In this document: piece by piece, positions 53,319-63,928 of the stretch
Layout: each line of letters starts with the position of its first letter
How positions within the stretch are numbered: the first letter of the stretch is position 1
Assembly: GCA_023443625.1 (NCBI GenBank)
Contig: JAEZTQ010000110.1
Span: 1-64,000, forward strand
DNA length: 64,000 nucleotides
Source: Bacillota bacterium
GTDB taxonomy: Bacteria > Bacillota_A > Clostridia > Lachnospirales > Lachnospiraceae
Reading direction: 5' to 3'
Translations under genes and position numbers: made by a program
Notes under the pieces: generated by a model
Told to the model about the DNA's origin: nothing
What the model saw: the letters and a program-made list of their open reading frames with translations, nothing else
The model's database searches: none

Positions 53319-55589
53319 TTAAGACTTTCTTATCTTGCAAGGAATATCAAACTTTTTACAGTATTTATATACCTTTGAATCTTTGTAGGCTACCACATAG
53401 CAATTCTTACAGTCCCCAAAAAAGGGGAAGTCAGGAATATGAGCTTCATCAATGAAATTACTAATACTGCGTGGCATATATACATCAATGTTCTCGCATT
53501 GATAGAAATAGTTCTCAAAATACTTGAAACCCTCAGGCATAATGACTTTTCTTAAGTTCTTACAATTATTAAATGCATGTATTTCAATGGTGGTATTCTC
53601 TGGCAGGGTATAGGTGGTATCTTTTTTCCCCGGTGGATAATAAAGGAGCTTCTTATATGTGATCTTGTCCTTTTTATTATATTCTTTATAATATAATACA
53701 CCCTCTATATCGATGTAGTATTTATTTCCCTCTGCCACCTCTATTTTCTCAAGCATTGTACATCCTTCGAAGCGCCCCGAGAACTCTCCATATCGCTGCA
53801 ACATTTCATATTCTCCTTTGAGGCTCTTAGGTAGATATAATTCCTTTAATGCTTCGCAGCTATCGAAGGCACTCCAGCTTAAGTCAGTCACCCCTTCTGG
53901 TATGGTTAAGGATATAACACCCGAACCGCTAAAGGTATTAGAATTGATTTCTTTAATATTCTTTGGCAAGGTAATATTTTTTACAGATTTGGCCCAAATA
54001 AAAGCTTCTGAACAAATATCAGTAACGGTATCTGGAATTATAATGGATTCCAATTTTGATTGATATGCAAAAGCTGCCGGTAAGATTGTGGTGACAGTAT
54101 CCGGTATTATGTATTCACCCTCCCATGCTGGCGGACAGTAAATCAACATGGTCTTCCCTTTATTATACAAAATTCCATTTTGGGTTTCATATACATTGTT
54201 GTTCTCACCTATCTGTATCTTGGTCAATGCAGTGCATCTACCAAAAGGCTGATCCTCTACCTTATAGACACTAAGTAACTCCAGAGAATCTGGTAATGTG
54301 ATGCGTTGTAAACTACTACAATTATAAAATGCACCCTTATCCAATGTCTTAAGATTATTGGATAGCTTAACATCCTTAAGCTTCGAACAATTACTAAATG
54401 CCATCTTTCCAATCTTAGTTACACTGTCCGGTATGGTTATACTTAAAAGGCCTGTACACTGGTCAAAGGTATATTCATCAATGGTCTTTATTCCATCAGG
54501 AATAGCGACCTCTTTTAAATTAATACAGCCCTGAAATGTACCTTTTCCTAAGTTTGTTAGCTTCTGCGAAATTGTAATCTGGGTAAGATTTTTACAGTCT
54601 TTAAATAAATAATCATTAAATTTTGTAATACCCTCTGGAATAGTAATTTTCTTAATTCCACTACAGCCCTCAAAGGCACTTGCACCAATTAGGGTTACTC
54701 CTTGGGGAATTTGAACATTGGTAAGCAAAGTACATCCTCGAAATGCCTCTTTACCAATTCTGGTAATTTTGTCCGGAAGCTTAATATCTTTCAGCTTAAT
54801 GCAACCATCAAAGACTCTGTCATTAATCTCAGTTACTTTAGATGGTATATTTATCTTTGACAAATTTGTACTTGCAAATGCCGCACTGCCAATCTTCTCA
54901 ACTGTATCGGGTATAGTGATTTCCACTAGTCTGCTGCAGCCAAAAAATAATCCACCTGGAATATATTTTAGGTTAGAGGGTAAAGAAACCTGATTTATCT
55001 TTTTACAACGATTAAATATATTAATGCCTAATTTACTTACAGAATTCGGTATGATAATGCTTTTTAAATCTTCGCATGCTTCAAAAGCGCTTTCACCGAT
55101 TTGAATTAAGGAACTAGGAAAATCTATTCTTTTAAGATTTCTACAATAATAAAAAGCATAAGCATCTATATATAGTAATTTTTCCGGTAATATAACTTCC
55201 TCTAAATCTTGGCATTCCGCAAAGGCATAAGCACTAATTCTTTTAACCTTACCTGGAATGGTAATACTTTTGATATTGGAACCAAAAAAGGCATATTTAT
55301 CAATTTCTATAATACCTTTCGGAAATTTAATTCGTTCTATCCAATAATCCTCATGATGCTCAAATGCCCGATAACCAATCTTTGTAACTGTCTTTCCATT
55401 GATTTTTGATGGTACTGTAACATCACGTTTTTCACCAATATACTTTGTAATAGTTACAGTATCCCCCGTAACCTTATATTTAAAATCACCACTGACTTTG
55501 TCCGCTGCTCGGGCGGTAGATGCACAATATGTACCAATAAAGAAAATCAACACTACCGTAAGTAAGATTACCTTTAGTTTTCTAATCAT
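53319..55589 (-). CDS. Secreted BspA-type leucine-rich repeat protein
   Basis: Exported protein of 756 residues. Signal peptide (about 1-28), then more than twenty LRR_5/BspA-type repeats of about 23 residues with the pattern ...IGxxAFxxCxxLKxIxIPxxVTxI... from about 55 to 720. Such proteins bind host or matrix surfaces or are adhesins. No sortase motif or other anchor is seen at the C-terminus (PCKIRKS end). It lies next to the CBM-subtilase and both are on the minus strand. Confidence 0.9.
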   Translation of the reverse strand: MIRKLKVILLTVVLIFFIGTYCASTARAADKVSGDFKYKVTGDTVTITKYIGEKRDVTVPSKINGKTVTKIGYRAFEHHEDYWIERIKFPKGIIEIDKYAFFGSNIKSITIPGKVKRISAYAFAECQDLEEVILPEKLLYIDAYAFYYCRNLKRIDFPSSLIQIGESAFEACEDLKSIIIPNSVSKLGINIFNRCKKINQVSLPSNLKYIPGGLFFGCSRLVEITIPDTVEKIGSAAFASTNLSKINIPSKVTEINDRVFDGCIKLKDIKLPDKITRIGKEAFRGCTLLTNVQIPQGVTLIGASAFEGCSGIKKITIPEGITKFNDYLFKDCKNLTQITISQKLTNLGKGTFQGCINLKEVAIPDGIKTIDEYTFDQCTGLLSITIPDSVTKIGKMAFSNCSKLKDVKLSNNLKTLDKGAFYNCSSLQRITLPDSLELLSVYKVEDQPFGRCTALTKIQIGENNNVYETQNGILYNKGKTMLIYCPPAWEGEYIIPDTVTTILPAAFAYQSKLESIIIPDTVTDICSEAFIWAKSVKNITLPKNIKEINSNTFSGSGVISLTIPEGVTDLSWSAFDSCEALKELYLPKSLKGEYEMLQRYGEFSGRFEGCTMLEKIEVAEGNKYYIDIEGVLYYKEYNKKDKITYKKLLYYPPGKKDTTYTLPENTTIEIHAFNNCKNLRKVIMPEGFKYFENYFYQCENIDVYMPRSISNFIDEAHIPDFPFFGDCKNCYVVAYKDSKVYKYCKKFDIPCKIRKS

Positions 55590-55690
55590 CGGGCACCCCT
55601 TTCCTGCTAATCCTTTTGATTTTTATCTTTCTAATCATTCTCTATAGTTTAATATAAATATTATCTCATGTTACCTATTATATTATAATA

Positions 55691-58600
55691 CTATTTTGAA
55701 ACATTAATATTCTGCTTTTGATAAGAACACATGACAGCAAGTGCTTTATAATTGGTTTTAATTTCACCTTTAACTGTCTTTACTTCATCACAGATAAGTT
55801 TGTCCTCGTTTATTGCAAAATCTATGGTGGATTTATAATTCGTGACCTTTTCACCATTAATATAGGGTTGTATAACAAAATCCGTACCTTGTTTTATTGC
55901 AAATGAATATTTAAAATCTTTTATCGTATCAATAACTGTGTTCTTACCATCTTCAAGCTTAATTTCAATATTTTTCTTTTGCTCAGCATTTAATCCTTTA
56001 ACCTCACCTGATATAACCTGATACTGATTAGTCGTGCATTGAATTTGTTCTAAATCAACCCTTTTTAGTCTGCTCTTTTGTGTCGTAGTCAAAGACTTAT
56101 TATATGATTTAACATAGGCCTCTGCATAATCATAGATCTTATAAATAGCAACAGATTTATCAAGAAAATTCATTTTTAGCATTTTTTTGTCCCAAGCAAG
56201 TTCCGAATTTATATTCCTATATTTATCAATGCAGAAGTCATTAATAGAAGGTGTAGTATAACCAGAGAAAACATATTGACCACTTTTGTCTTTATCAAAC
56301 TTAATACGTTTTAAAAGATTATAGGCTACTGCTTTAGCGTAATTATCACGATTATCATCTTTAAGGCTACTGTCATCTGCATCATTTTCACCATTCTTGT
56401 CTAAATCATCATGCAGTATACGCCGCCATACAAAGGTATTCGCTATGTCATCCGGTTTAACTGCTTTATCCGTATATCTATAGCTACTGTGAGCATAGAG
56501 ATCCGTAGCCGTATGAATTGCCATACCATAGATCACTAAGCTTCTATTCGTAGGTGTATTGGTTTTCTTTTTAAGAATGGTGGACCACTTCAAATTATTC
56601 ATGCAGACATTATCATCAAATGCTTCTTTCATGCCATCATAAGGATATATCTTACCATCTTCTTTTTTATCAAGAAGTTCTTTATTTCCCTTCATTCTTC
56701 TAGCAATTTCCATTAAGTAAAAGGTGGAACTAATATAATTGGCCGTATAGTATCCATGGAATTCCGGATGTGCTGTCATACCAGAAAGCCCAGAGGATTT
56801 TATATCTTGGAGCGAAGCACCTTTTTTAAGGATATCAACAACCTCCCCGTATTTGGTCCCCAATTGACCAGCAAATTTCCCATGATCATCACCCCAGCTT
56901 CCGTCCACATAGGTTACATCATCAAACACTTCTATTTTACTATCATTCTCTGGTATTAATCCTTCTTTTTGCACCTGCTCTATGGCTTCTTTTGTTGTCC
57001 GTTTACTATCATATATTTCATTGTATTCCTGATACATTTTTAAGGCATAATCAAAATCAATGAGACCATAGCCACATTTTGTTTCATCATCAAAATGATT
57101 TGCCGTAAGAAACAGCAACTGTTTGATAAACTCACTGGGACGACTCAAATCCTGCTGCCATAGGACAGAAGCCAGCCCTACCACATGCGGTACCGCCATG
57201 CTTGTACCGGAGAATACTTCACAACCCCCGAAGGCTCCTCTGGATAATATCAATTCTCCTGGCGCTACTAAATCTACTTCTTTGCCAGTTGCACTCTTTT
57301 GACTTACTTTACCATAATTGTCTACAGCACCAACTCCAATAACCTCATCATAGGCCGCAGGGTACTCCACTCTACTTCCATTTCCAACGGCCGCAATCAT
57401 TAATATCCCTTTATTATAAGCTTTCTTAATTACATTATGTAAGGCAGTAGAGTTCGTAGTTGTACCAAAACTAATACTAATAATATTGACTTCCTTCTCA
57501 ATAGCCCAATTTATTCCCTCAATTATTCTGCTTACAGGTGCTTCGTTATTCTCATCTAGAACCTTAGCTGAATATAATTGTACGTTAGGGTTAATACCTC
57601 TTATATCTATCTCGCCCCCTGCATCAATAAGATCCATTAAACTGATTTCGCCATCATTATTAATAGCCGCCTCCAGTTCTTCTGCTGCCTTTGCTTCGGC
57701 TTCTTCTTCCTCTTCCTCATCTAGGTAATCATCATCTACAGCATCAGGATTCGCTGCAATAATTTCCGCAACACAAGTTCCATGACCACTACCATCCTCA
57801 AAAAAGATTGACATATCCTCTTCATCGGGGATAAAGTTCTTCCTTTCAACCACATTAACCACATCGCTGTAATCAACACCGGAATCAATTAATGCAATTT
57901 TAACCTGACCATTTACAGTATTAATAGCCTTGGCTACAGACTCAGTATTTACATTTATCATCTTCATATTCCATTCTAAATCTTCCAAATCTCCAAAAGG
58001 TTTATCCATATTACCGTCTGAAATATGGGAATAATCATCACTCATCTGCTGCAATAGGATATTTTCAGGATTAAGTTCATTACTGCTATCCTCTAATGAT
58101 ACCTGAAAACCAAAGCTTACGCTGCCTCCGACGCTTATGTTGGAATTATATCCACAGTTCTGAATAATATAATTTCCATTTCCATGAGATATAATTTTGC
58201 CATTCCAAATATTTGTTATTTCATTATAAAGGTCAAAGTTAAGAACCCAATCCTCTATTACTTTCTGAGAAAGATTTTTTACTGTAATCTCCATGATATA
58301 TCCTGTGTCCCATTTGCTACTAATGGCATATTGAACATCATAAATATCTTTTGAAACATCTTGTAAAAGTCCCGGCATGGTGTATTCTGTTGGAATTATA
58401 ACTTTTGAAGTAAAATTGGCATTAAAACCAAAGGATACTGTTTTTCCCACAGAAATATCCTGATTATATCCGGTATTGGATATCTGATAAAGATTATTCT
58501 CGTACTTGATAATTTTAGCATCCCATATATTTGTTATTTGATCTTTTGATACGAAATTTAATTTCCAGTCTTCAATGGTTTCCTTACTGGTATTGGTAAT

Positions 58601-58801
58601 AGTAACTTTGCCTACATAGGCACCTTCCCATTGTGATATAATCTCATACTCCACAGTAAACCCATTCCCTACATATAAGTTTGATTTATCAACTGGATTT
58701 TCTGCCTTCACTAAAGTATTTCCAGTGGTTATTGATAGCAGTGTAAGTACAAAGGATAATACTATGGCTATTACTTTATTATATATCTTTTGTCTACTCA
58801 T
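55691..58801 (-). CDS. Secreted S8 subtilase with two N-terminal CBM2-like modules
   Basis: Large exported protease of 1036 residues. Signal peptide (about 1-31). Two tandem CBM2-like domains (about 42-135 and 150-240): both show W..G.....TN/KN...IEDW.LNF and ITNIW..KI...GN.Y.I...GYN..ISVG..VSFGF. The S8 catalytic domain has IALIDSGVDYSD (Asp about 305), GHGTCVAE (His about 339) and SGTSMAVPHV (Ser about 533). It carries an acidic insert (about 354-382). The region after 600 includes HTATDLYAHSSY and resembles zinc-dependent phospholipase-C-like folds only weakly. Confidence 0.88.
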   Translation of the reverse strand: MSRQKIYNKVIAIVLSFVLTLLSITTGNTLVKAENPVDKSNLYVGNGFTVEYEIISQWEGAYVGKVTITNTSKETIEDWKLNFVSKDQITNIWDAKIIKYENNLYQISNTGYNQDISVGKTVSFGFNANFTSKVIIPTEYTMPGLLQDVSKDIYDVQYAISSKWDTGYIMEITVKNLSQKVIEDWVLNFDLYNEITNIWNGKIISHGNGNYIIQNCGYNSNISVGGSVSFGFQVSLEDSSNELNPENILLQQMSDDYSHISDGNMDKPFGDLEDLEWNMKMINVNTESVAKAINTVNGQVKIALIDSGVDYSDVVNVVERKNFIPDEEDMSIFFEDGSGHGTCVAEIIAANPDAVDDDYLDEEEEEEAEAKAAEELEAAINNDGEISLMDLIDAGGEIDIRGINPNVQLYSAKVLDENNEAPVSRIIEGINWAIEKEVNIISISFGTTTNSTALHNVIKKAYNKGILMIAAVGNGSRVEYPAAYDEVIGVGAVDNYGKVSQKSATGKEVDLVAPGELILSRGAFGGCEVFSGTSMAVPHVVGLASVLWQQDLSRPSEFIKQLLFLTANHFDDETKCGYGLIDFDYALKMYQEYNEIYDSKRTTKEAIEQVQKEGLIPENDSKIEVFDDVTYVDGSWGDDHGKFAGQLGTKYGEVVDILKKGASLQDIKSSGLSGMTAHPEFHGYYTANYISSTFYLMEIARRMKGNKELLDKKEDGKIYPYDGMKEAFDDNVCMNNLKWSTILKKKTNTPTNRSLVIYGMAIHTATDLYAHSSYRYTDKAVKPDDIANTFVWRRILHDDLDKNGENDADDSSLKDDNRDNYAKAVAYNLLKRIKFDKDKSGQYVFSGYTTPSINDFCIDKYRNINSELAWDKKMLKMNFLDKSVAIYKIYDYAEAYVKSYNKSLTTTQKSRLKRVDLEQIQCTTNQYQVISGEVKGLNAEQKKNIEIKLEDGKNTVIDTIKDFKYSFAIKQGTDFVIQPYINGEKVTNYKSTIDFAINEDKLICDEVKTVKGEIKTNYKALAVMCSYQKQNINVSK

Positions 58802-58982
58802 ATTTAACCTCTTTCCTATGCAAGGGAAAGATTTAATCTTTCACTCACATCTCTCCTCATTTATGAATAATTTCCCTATAATACACCATAATAATACATT
58901 AAATGGGGTTTTATTGCTATGAGTAGATTATACTACACAAAACCAATATTTTCGACTAATTGATACTAAAAGCATCATTACC

Positions 58983-59011
58983 TAATTTCCATTGAGATTA
59001 GAGTGTAAAAG
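58983..59011 (+). repeat. Dispersed repeat copy
   Basis: TAATTTCCATTGAGATTAG followed by AGTGTAAAAG matches the copy at 28778-28808. The flanking AGCATCATTA is similar to AGCATTATTG beside the other copy. Confidence 0.5.
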
Positions 59012-59054
59012 AATTTCTTATGATTACGTGATGAAAAACTTAGTTTGTTCGAAT

Positions 59055-59122
59055 AAAAAAAGACTGTTCAAAATAAACAATCTCTGATCACCTCAATCAG
59101 AAATTCTATAGTTTGAACAGTC
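59055..59122 (-). terminator. Terminator of proS
   Basis: On the minus strand GACTGTTCAAA pairs with TTTGAACAGTC, followed by seven T. Confidence 0.85.
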
Positions 59123-59132
59123 TAATTTTTTA

Positions 59133-60566
59133 TTAATATGCTTTACCCCAGTAAGTCATTACTTTCGCTGGTTTACCACAGCATACACAGGTATCTGCGA
59201 TATGCTCTTGGTCAAATGGCATACATCTAGAGGTTGCACCGGTCTTCTCTTTAATCTCAAGCTCACAAGCTTCCTCTTGACACCACATAGCCTTCACAAA
59301 ACCTGGTTTCTCTGCTACGGTTTTCTCGAATTCTTCCATGGTAACAGCGGAATAAGTATGGCTGTCACGGTGTGCTCTTGCTCTATCTAGCATATCTTTT
59401 TGCATGGTTTCTAAGATCTCACCGGCTTTTGCATCAATCTCATCTAAGGATACTACAATTTTCTCTCTGGTATCTCTTCTTACAATCACTGCTTGATTTG
59501 CCTCAATGTCCTTAGGTCCGATTTCAACACGGATAGGAACTCCACGCATCTCCTGCTCACTGAATTTCCATCCAGGGCTCTTATCAGAATCATCCACCTT
59601 TACTTTGAAGGCACTTAATTTTTCCTTTAACTCATATGCTTTATCTAGGACACCTTCCTTATTCTGATTAATAGGAATAATCATAATTTGGGTAGGTGCA
59701 ATTCTTGGAGGCAGTACTAAACCACTATCATCTCCATGTACCATGATGATGGCACCGATAATTCTAGTGGATACACCCCAAGAGGTCTGATGAACATATT
59801 GTAGGGTATTATTCTTATCTGTATATTGAATGTCAAAGGCTTTTGCAAATCCATCACCAAAGTTGTGGCTGGTTCCCGATTGTAATGCTTTACCATCATG
59901 CATTAAAGCTTCAATGGTATAGGTAGCATTGGCTCCAGCAAATTTTTCTTTCTCTGACTTACGTCCTTTGATCATGGGAATAGCTAGTACATTCTCACAG
60001 AAGTCAGCATATACATTAAGCATCTGTATTGTTCTTTCTTCTGCTTCCTCTGCAGTTGCATGTGCTGTATGTCCTTCCTGCCATAAGAATTCCATAGAAC
60101 GAAGGAAAGGTCTGGTTGTCTTCTCCCAACGAACTACAGAACACCATTGATTGTATAACTTGGGAAGGTCTCTATGGGACTGAATAATCTTGGAATAAAA
60201 ATCGCAGAATAAAGTTTCAGAAGTTGGTCTAACACACATTCTCTCCTGTAACGCTTCCCCGCCTCCATGGGTTACCCAAGCAACCTCTGGAGCAAAGCCT
60301 TCTACGTGGTCTTTTTCTTTCTGTAACAGGCTTTCTGGTATGAACATAGGCATATAAACATTCTCTACTCCCGTTGCCTTAAAATCTGCATCCATTTGTT
60401 TTTGAATATTCTCCCAAATCGCATAACCTAAGGGGCGTAGTATCATACAGCCTCTTATGCTAGAATATTCGATCAATTCCGCTTTCTTAACAACATCAGT
60501 ATACCACTGGGCAAAATCCTCCTCCATGGGGGTAATTGCTTCAACTAATTTCTTATCCTTTGCCAT
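59133..60566 (-). CDS. proS: Prolyl-tRNA synthetase
   Basis: Class II synthetase charging tRNA-Pro, 477 residues, the shorter eukaryote/archaeal-type form. [45 protein letters not shown] and the C-terminal ProRS zinc-like domain ([19 protein letters not shown] with [18 protein letters not shown] end) are visible. A T-box with a CCU specifier controls it. AAAGGAG precedes the ATG. Confidence 0.96.
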   Translation of the reverse strand: MAKDKKLVEAITPMEEDFAQWYTDVVKKAELIEYSSIRGCMILRPLGYAIWENIQKQMDADFKATGVENVYMPMFIPESLLQKEKDHVEGFAPEVAWVTHGGGEALQERMCVRPTSETLFCDFYSKIIQSHRDLPKLYNQWCSVVRWEKTTRPFLRSMEFLWQEGHTAHATAEEAEERTIQMLNVYADFCENVLAIPMIKGRKSEKEKFAGANATYTIEALMHDGKALQSGTSHNFGDGFAKAFDIQYTDKNNTLQYVHQTSWGVSTRIIGAIIMVHGDDSGLVLPPRIAPTQIMIIPINQNKEGVLDKAYELKEKLSAFKVKVDDSDKSPGWKFSEQEMRGVPIRVEIGPKDIEANQAVIVRRDTREKIVVSLDEIDAKAGEILETMQKDMLDRARAHRDSHTYSAVTMEEFEKTVAEKPGFVKAMWCQEEACELEIKEKTGATSRCMPFDQEHIADTCVCCGKPAKVMTYWGKAY

Positions 60567-60632
60567 TGTAATCTCTCCTTTTTTATGAATTTAGAAAGGG
60601 TTACATCCACCTAAGTGAGCACTTTTATTCAC

Positions 60633-60954
60633 AAAAAAAGCCCTTCTAATCCCCTAAGGGACCGAAAGACTCGGCGGTTCCACCCTAATTAGCTGCTAAT
60701 CATAACAGCTCTCTTCATACCGATAACGCCGGTTTTACGTTGTATTTCAGGGCAATGCATTTCCTTTCATACAAAGCTCCAAGGCAGGTTCAATAATTTC
60801 CTCATAAGAAGCTTCCACCAAGGCTTCTCTCTCTGAAATGGGTGAATTATCTACTTTTCCTCTTCATCGCTAATATAATTAATGATAAATAAATTACAAA
60901 TAATTTATTTCAAATAATGTAACTAATTTTATGCCAGAATATTTTATTTGTCAA
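60633..60954 (-). promoter_or_regulatory. T-box leader of proS with promoter and terminator
   Basis: On the minus strand: promoter TTGACA (60954-60949), 17 bp, TAAAAT (60931-60926); stem I with AGAGAGAAGCC; specifier CCU followed by G (60788-60786), a proline codon; the classical T-box AGGGTGGAACCGC (60686-60674); and a terminator CCCTT/AAGGG followed by TTTTTTT (60662-60633). Uncharged tRNA-Pro should cause read-through. Confidence 0.95.
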
Positions 60955-60986
60955 GGAGATATTCCCAAGGTACGCCGGCCTACCTA

Positions 60987-62078
60987 CTAATCCTCATCGT
61001 ATACAATATTCTTACTCTTTTCATTATAGATAGCTTTTTCATTGATTACTTTATACACCGTGATAATTATTAAAAGACCCACGGGACCAAGGAAAAAACC
61101 AAGAACGGAAAAAAGTTTAACTCCGATGTACATAGCTATTAATGTATATAATGGCTTTATACCAATTCTGTTGCCAATGAGCTTGGGTTCCAATATTTCA
61201 CGTATTATCTGACAGATAAGATAGATAGTAATTAATATGGCTGCTGTAATAATATCTCCGTTAATCAATTTAATGATTGCCCATGGGATAAACACCATAC
61301 CACTTCCAAGTATAGGAAGTGCATCCATAAGTGCAATTCCTATTCCAAGTAGCACAGCATATTCATTATGGATAATGTATAAACCGCCAACGCAGATGAT
61401 AGCAACAATTGACATAATAATTAACTGACAGCGTAAAAATGCATGTCCTGCTTCTGTAAGCTTTGAAGTCACCCTATGAATATCGTTATAAAGTGAATTC
61501 TTCTGATATTTCTCGCGAAAGCTAGGTACTTCCTTGGACATTAGAACTGCTGCAACAAGGACAATCAAGATTACACCAATGAAAACCACCATTTTAACCG
61601 TAATGGAAACTGTTTGTTTTGTTATATTAGGCATGACGTCCGTCTTTACCATATTAATGGTATTTATTATATTATCATCTACAATAGTTCGAATGGTACC
61701 AACAGCAAGCCCGAATAGTCCATCACAATAACCACAGATATGATCTAGTTTATCTGCAATAAGATTTAGATATACTGGTAGATTTCTTATTAACTCTATT
61801 GCCTGCTTTAACAGTATATTAACTAACATGAAGAAAGCAGTGCCAAAAAGTCCCACCAATAATAACAGTGAAAAGGAACCTCCGATAACCCTTGGAATTT
61901 TAAGTTTTCGATAAAGAAGCTCTGTAATGGGTCGTATGATCCAAGCCAGAAAATAGGCAACAAAGAATGGAAATACCAATGGAAGCAGATAACGAAATCC
62001 CAGATATACACCAGCTGTTATCGCAAAAATAGTTAGAAACCATTTCGCCATATATGATTTATCTATCCAGTCTTTCAT
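60987..62078 (-). CDS. AI-2E family transporter / sporulation protein YtvI-like
   Basis: Polytopic membrane protein of 363 residues with seven to eight hydrophobic segments and the AI-2E/YtvI family signature GIALMDALPILGSGMVFIPW (about 243-262) and a C-terminal EPKLIGNRIGIKPLYTLIAM. Close Firmicute members are annotated as sporulation integral membrane protein YtvI; transport of an unidentified substrate or ion is presumed. It lies downstream of the kinase-like gene, with a terminator in between. Confidence 0.9.
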   Translation of the reverse strand: MKDWIDKSYMAKWFLTIFAITAGVYLGFRYLLPLVFPFFVAYFLAWIIRPITELLYRKLKIPRVIGGSFSLLLLVGLFGTAFFMLVNILLKQAIELIRNLPVYLNLIADKLDHICGYCDGLFGLAVGTIRTIVDDNIINTINMVKTDVMPNITKQTVSITVKMVVFIGVILIVLVAAVLMSKEVPSFREKYQKNSLYNDIHRVTSKLTEAGHAFLRCQLIIMSIVAIICVGGLYIIHNEYAVLLGIGIALMDALPILGSGMVFIPWAIIKLINGDIITAAILITIYLICQIIREILEPKLIGNRIGIKPLYTLIAMYIGVKLFSVLGFFLGPVGLLIIITVYKVINEKAIYNEKSKNIVYDED

Positions 62079-62124
62079 ATAAATACCCCCTTAGCATAAT
62101 AATTTTGAATAAGAAAACAAGAAA

Positions 62125-62148
62125 AGAATTCATAAGTATATGAATTCT
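62125..62148 (-). terminator. Terminator after the kinase/ParB-like gene
   Basis: AGAATTCATA-AGTA-TATGAATTCT, perfect 10-bp stem; the minus-strand tail is TTTCTTGTTTTC. Confidence 0.7.
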
Positions 62149-62314
62149 CTTTCTCTTATTGTTTGTCAAAGTTATTTTAATATCCTCGGGGATAATTTCT
62201 AATTATTAAGCTAATATTATCATATTAAACCTAAATTATCTATGGAATTAAAAACATGTATTTTTAATTAATCTTTTATATTAATCTATATACTAATCTA
62301 TTAATACTTTATTA

Positions 62315-63115
62315 TTAATCTTTTATTACTTCTACCGGTGCATAAGGAACCTGTGCAAGATATGCCGCCTTTGCTTCATCAATACCCTCGATCACTTCAT
62401 AATCATCATCCTTCTTCTTTACGATTATTACCGGATGAATGGCATAGGTTACCTTCCTATACTCTTGGATTAAAGACTGGAGTCTTGTCCTATCTTCCTC
62501 ATTAATATCCTCTTCTTTTATGAGTCTTTCGGGAGATACTAACATTTTATGGGTTTCTTCCTCACTATTTTTATAAAAGTCTTTTGCTTCTTTAATAATA
62601 ATTTCTGCAATTTTATCTGGAGTACAGTAGGTACTATCTATAATTAAATTGTAATTGGAAAAGTCCATGTAATTCAAATTATAAATATCTTTATAACGAA
62701 CCCTTTCTGTGGCTGCACGCTCAGCAAGAAGGTTTTTGGCTTCTTCAATAGAGGAATACTTTTCTTCTGCTCCCCTTTTATCATTCATTACTCGCTCTGC
62801 TGCCACTTCAAGACTTACGGACACAAAGACTTTAAATGATTTATCCACAAAATGCCATGCTAGACGGGAATCAAAAATTATATCCTTTTCAGTGTTTTCC
62901 CTTGAAATCCTAGCAGTCTCATCATCAATCATTTTATCATATTTTTTATCACTGCACATGAGCTGGTTCAATTCTAAGGTGGTCATGTTCATCTGTCTTG
63001 CTAATTCTCTTTGAACCTTGCCGGTGGAATATACTTCAAATTGATATTTTTCATTTAGCAGCTTACATATGGTAGATTTTCCACTTCCCAAGTTGCCTGT
63101 AATCGTTATATGCAT
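62315..63115 (-). CDS. Cytidylate-kinase-like P-loop protein fused to a ParB-like domain
   Basis: 266 residues. The N-terminal 185 residues form a small P-loop kinase of the cytidylate kinase-like group: GNLGSGKSTICKLL (P-loop, about 7-20), FDSRLAWHF (acceptor region) and RAATERVRYKDIYNLNYMDF. The C-terminal 75 residues look like a ParB/sulfiredoxin-type N-domain: LVSPERLIKEEDINEEDRTR, then HPVIIVKKKDDDYEVIEGID and PYAPVEVI. The catalytic GxxRxxA box of ParB is degenerate (EGIDEAKAA). Function of the pair is unknown; a nucleotide-handling regulator is possible. Confidence 0.82.
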   Translation of the reverse strand: MHITITGNLGSGKSTICKLLNEKYQFEVYSTGKVQRELARQMNMTTLELNQLMCSDKKYDKMIDDETARISRENTEKDIIFDSRLAWHFVDKSFKVFVSVSLEVAAERVMNDKRGAEEKYSSIEEAKNLLAERAATERVRYKDIYNLNYMDFSNYNLIIDSTYCTPDKIAEIIIKEAKDFYKNSEEETHKMLVSPERLIKEEDINEEDRTRLQSLIQEYRKVTYAIHPVIIVKKKDDDYEVIEGIDEAKAAYLAQVPYAPVEVIKD

Positions 63116-63252
63116 GAACTTACCTCTCTCTTTTCTTACTTGCTTAATTATTAATATAGTATTATAGCGGATACAGTAGGAAAATACAATGTTATATCTT
63201 CCTATCCAGCTGTATAAATCAAGTGAAAGTGCACTTAATTATTATTGTAAAA

Positions 63253-63828
63253 CTATAAAATTGTCACTAAATTAGCATTCAGCCGATCTACATCTTCTTT
63301 CTCATGAGTTACTATAATAAGAGTCTTCCCCTTAGTTTTTTCTTTCATATATTCAATTACTTGAATTTTTAGACTTTCATCCAATCCCCGAAAGGGTTCA
63401 TCTAAAATAATCAAATCACTATTGGCAAGTATTGCTCTTATAATTGCAACTCTACGCCGCATGCCACCACTAAAGTCCCTCACTGGCTTGTCTAAGCTTT
63501 CATTAATACCAAGACATATTAGTTCCTGTTCTATTGTCGCTCTTGATATTCCCTTCTCACATACCAGCCCTATATTTTTTATAGCACTCCAATGTTCGAT
63601 TAGACGATCCTCCTGAAAAACAGCGGATATACCCTTTCCCTGGGTTCCCTGTATTTCACCAGAATCAGGTCCTACCAACCCCATAATCATATTTAAAATT
63701 GTAGTTTTACCTATACCTGAGGCCCCCATGAGGCAATTCGTCTTGCCTTCCAAGAAGACAACATTTAAATCCTCAAATAAGATTTTCTCATCAAACTTCT
63801 TTGTGATATGTTTTAATACAATATCCAT
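63253..63828 (-). CDS. ABC transporter ATP-binding protein (SsuB/TauB/NrtD type)
   Basis: ATPase of 191 residues, short for the family (about 240-260). Walker A GASGIGKTT (about 36-44), Q-loop VFQEDRL, signature DFSGGMRRRVAI (about 118-129), Walker B DLIILDEPF and switch VTHEKED are present. The sequence resembles nitrate/sulfonate/taurine or thiamine-precursor importers. It ends soon after the switch His, with no C-terminal extension. A permease gene probably lies upstream, outside the window. GAGGAGG precedes the start. Confidence 0.9.
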   Translation of the reverse strand: MDIVLKHITKKFDEKILFEDLNVVFLEGKTNCLMGASGIGKTTILNMIMGLVGPDSGEIQGTQGKGISAVFQEDRLIEHWSAIKNIGLVCEKGISRATIEQELICLGINESLDKPVRDFSGGMRRRVAIIRAILANSDLIILDEPFRGLDESLKIQVIEYMKEKTKGKTLIIVTHEKEDVDRLNANLVTIL

Positions 63829-63928
63829 AAAGGCCTCCTCTTCCTATATTACCTCTTTATGAATTCCAGGAACCCTATAATTACCATATCAGACTGGTCA
63901 AAAGCATTATCTTCCTCCCTTATATCCT

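Noticed and set aside
57486..57728. Ser-rich antisense frame
   Set aside because: It is the complement of the acidic insert of the subtilase.
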